From Methylotenera sp. (lineage in GTDB: Bacteria; Pseudomonadota; Gammaproteobacteria; Burkholderiales; Methylophilaceae), in contig JACDEP010000024.1 of NCBI GenBank assembly GCA_013816325.1, positions 1 to 7,007 of the forward strand: 7,007 nt of DNA, given 5' to 3'. The translations under genes and the position numbers were made by a program. Positions 6,138 through 7,007 of this stretch are shown here, piece by piece. Positions within the stretch are counted from its first letter, which is position 1, and every line of letters begins with the position of its first letter. The notes below the pieces were generated by a model, which saw only the letters and a program-made list of their open reading frames with translations, was not told the origin of the DNA and made no database searches.

Positions 6138-6611
6138 ATGCCCTTCAAAAACCTTTTTGTCCATTATGTTGTTAACTCTGTCTTAATGAGCATGAGGTTA
6201 TTACCGATAACGCCAAAAAGTAATATCCATTTCTTACACTCCAATTCGTATTCCTGTAAAGCTTTAGGTGCATCCAATGCTTTTACCGATGTAGTCATTA
6301 AAAAAGACTCTATTGAAATTCACGAATATTCTCCAGATCTGCGCCAAGCATATGTTTACTCAAGTTACGCTACTACTATAGGCTTCCTTAGAGCACTCAT
6401 CAAACAAAGAATAGAGTGGCACTTAACGTTCCAAGTAAAGTCTTCTGCGGTGCGTAAACTAAATGCTCAAAGCGACTATGAAACATTGGCAGTAGCAGCC
6501 CAGCAACTTTTCGAAGACAAAAAGCGTATTAGAGAAGCCAATGTGCAAAGGCTAGAAAAAAAACTCAATGGATTATTTGTAAAAATAGCGAGCTATATGA
6601 TAGGTTTTTAA
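6138..6611 (+). CDS. Unrecognised 157-residue protein
   Basis: I do not recognise this 157-codon frame. Its length in AT-rich DNA, with no long competing frame on either strand, makes a real gene more likely than not. The start is uncertain: the ATG at 6138 is preceded by TTAAGAAAAC, a weak ribosome binding site, and the ATGs at 6186 and 6192 have no better one. If 6138 is right, the N-terminus (about 5-22) is hydrophobic and could be a poor signal or anchor sequence. Residues 23-70 are mixed and serine-rich. From about 70 onward the protein looks largely helical. About 115-145 is highly charged (FEDKKRIREANVQRLEKKLN), resembling an amphipathic helix or coiled coil, and a hydrophobic tail, LFVKIASYMIGF, ends it. 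There are three cysteine-poor segments and no catalytic motif. No neighbour suggests a function; the downstream DUF2383 gene starts 139 bases later and probably has its own promoter. Confidence 0.5.
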   Translation: MPFKNLFVHYVVNSVLMSMRLLPITPKSNIHFLHSNSYSCKALGASNAFTDVVIKKDSIEIHEYSPDLRQAYVYSSYATTIGFLRALIKQRIEWHLTFQVKSSAVRKLNAQSDYETLAVAAQQLFEDKKRIREANVQRLEKKLNGLFVKIASYMIGF

Positions 6612-6750
6612 TGCTTTCTATCAATTTTCTATTGACGTAAGAACTGTCCGACAATCGAAAGTATTGATATCCGATAGACGAAACCCAGGCAGGTCTTAAT
6701 AATGAGCTAGCTTAATTACTAGTTAGTTTTAATTTGGGTTAGGGATATAA

Positions 6751-7007
6751 ATGTTGGATAATCATACTGTTATTCTCTCGCTGATCAATCTTATTCAGGT
6801 TTTATGCGTAGAAAAGGAATATTTTCTTAAACTATCTGAATCTCTCTCAGACGAGATGTTGAGTTCTTTTTGTAAACGCAGATCGAATGAAATCAATAAA
6901 AACATCTATGAACTTAGAAGGCTAGTTTATAACATTGGTGGTAATCCGCCTTTTACACTCTCTTTTTCTGATTTTTTATATGCTAAATGGAAACTGATTA
7001 AAAGCGC
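6751..7007 (+). CDS. DUF2383 / PA2169-type four-helix-bundle protein (partial, C-terminus off the edge)
   Basis: The frame begins at the ATG at 6751, six bases after TAGGG (6740-6744), and stays open to the window edge, giving 85 residues. The visible part is mostly helical: helix 1 at about 3-32 (VILSLINLIQVLCVEKEYFLKL), helix 2 at about 34-62 (LSSFCKRRSNEINKNIYELRRL), then NIGGNPP at 66-72 and an aromatic segment DFLYAKWKLIKS. The order of a long helix with a central Glu, a second helix ending in ELRRLV, a G-G-x-P turn and a following W-x-L/N-K segment matches my memory of the DUF2383 family (PA2169-like proteins), usually about 150 residues and with a ferritin-like fold. Their function is not established; several are linked to stress conditions. 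Family assignment is from pattern memory, not a search. The upstream 139 bases have a TTGACG (6632-6637) but no matching -10 box. Confidence 0.7.
   Translation, partial: MLDNHTVILSLINLIQVLCVEKEYFLKLSESLSDEMLSSFCKRRSNEINKNIYELRRLVYNIGGNPPFTLSFSDFLYAKWKLIKS

Noticed and set aside
6632..6637. TTGACG as a -35 box for the DUF2383 gene
   Set aside because: No -10-like hexamer lies 16-19 bases downstream, so a sigma-70 promoter is not supported.
6619..6669. 7-bp inverted match TATCAAT/ATTGATA downstream of the 157-codon ORF
   Set aside because: It is short, AT-rich and separated by 37 bases, with no T-run. This is expected by chance in such sequence.

Overview
The window comes from an AT-rich Gram-negative bacterium, most likely a beta- or gammaproteobacterium. 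The evidence is indirect: large proteobacterial-style GGDEF/EAL signalling proteins, a PA2169-like (DUF2383) gene, and ordinary AGG-type ribosome binding sites. I see no rRNA, tRNA, CRISPR array, insertion sequence or phage gene, and I cannot name the genus.

Layout. Bases 1-161 hold the start of a leftward gene for a membrane-anchored protein that runs off the left edge. Bases 162-395 are a divergent intergenic region with one clear GC-richer dyad (281-301). Bases 396-1583 encode a membrane-bound CHASE3-GGDEF diguanylate cyclase on the plus strand. After a 124-base convergent gap, bases 5730-1708 (minus strand) encode a 1340-residue soluble protein with three GAF and three PAS domains followed by GGDEF and EAL domains. 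Bases 5731-5901 are a short regulatory-looking stretch with a tandem repeat just upstream of that gene, a 9-bp hairpin, an 11-bp inverted repeat that competes with it, and a strong Shine-Dalgarno followed by a three-codon ORF. From 5902 rightwards the plus strand has a doubtful 71-codon ORF containing a 13-bp tandem repeat, an unrecognised 157-codon ORF (6138-6611), and the beginning of a DUF2383/PA2169-type gene (6751 to the right edge).

How the genes may work together. The two recognised signalling genes both act on cyclic di-GMP and converge tail to tail. The smaller one should make c-di-GMP in response to a periplasmic or membrane cue. Its allosteric inhibition site is degenerate (RxxE rather than RxxD). 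The larger one carries complete synthesis and hydrolysis motifs behind six cytosolic sensor domains, so it could work in either direction. Their pairing as one signalling unit is inference, because convergent genes are not an operon. The genes to the right show no visible tie to c-di-GMP. Apart from the small repeats around 5750-6060 and the unrecognised 157-codon ORF, the window looks like ordinary chromosomal sequence, and I found no convincing undescribed multi-gene system.
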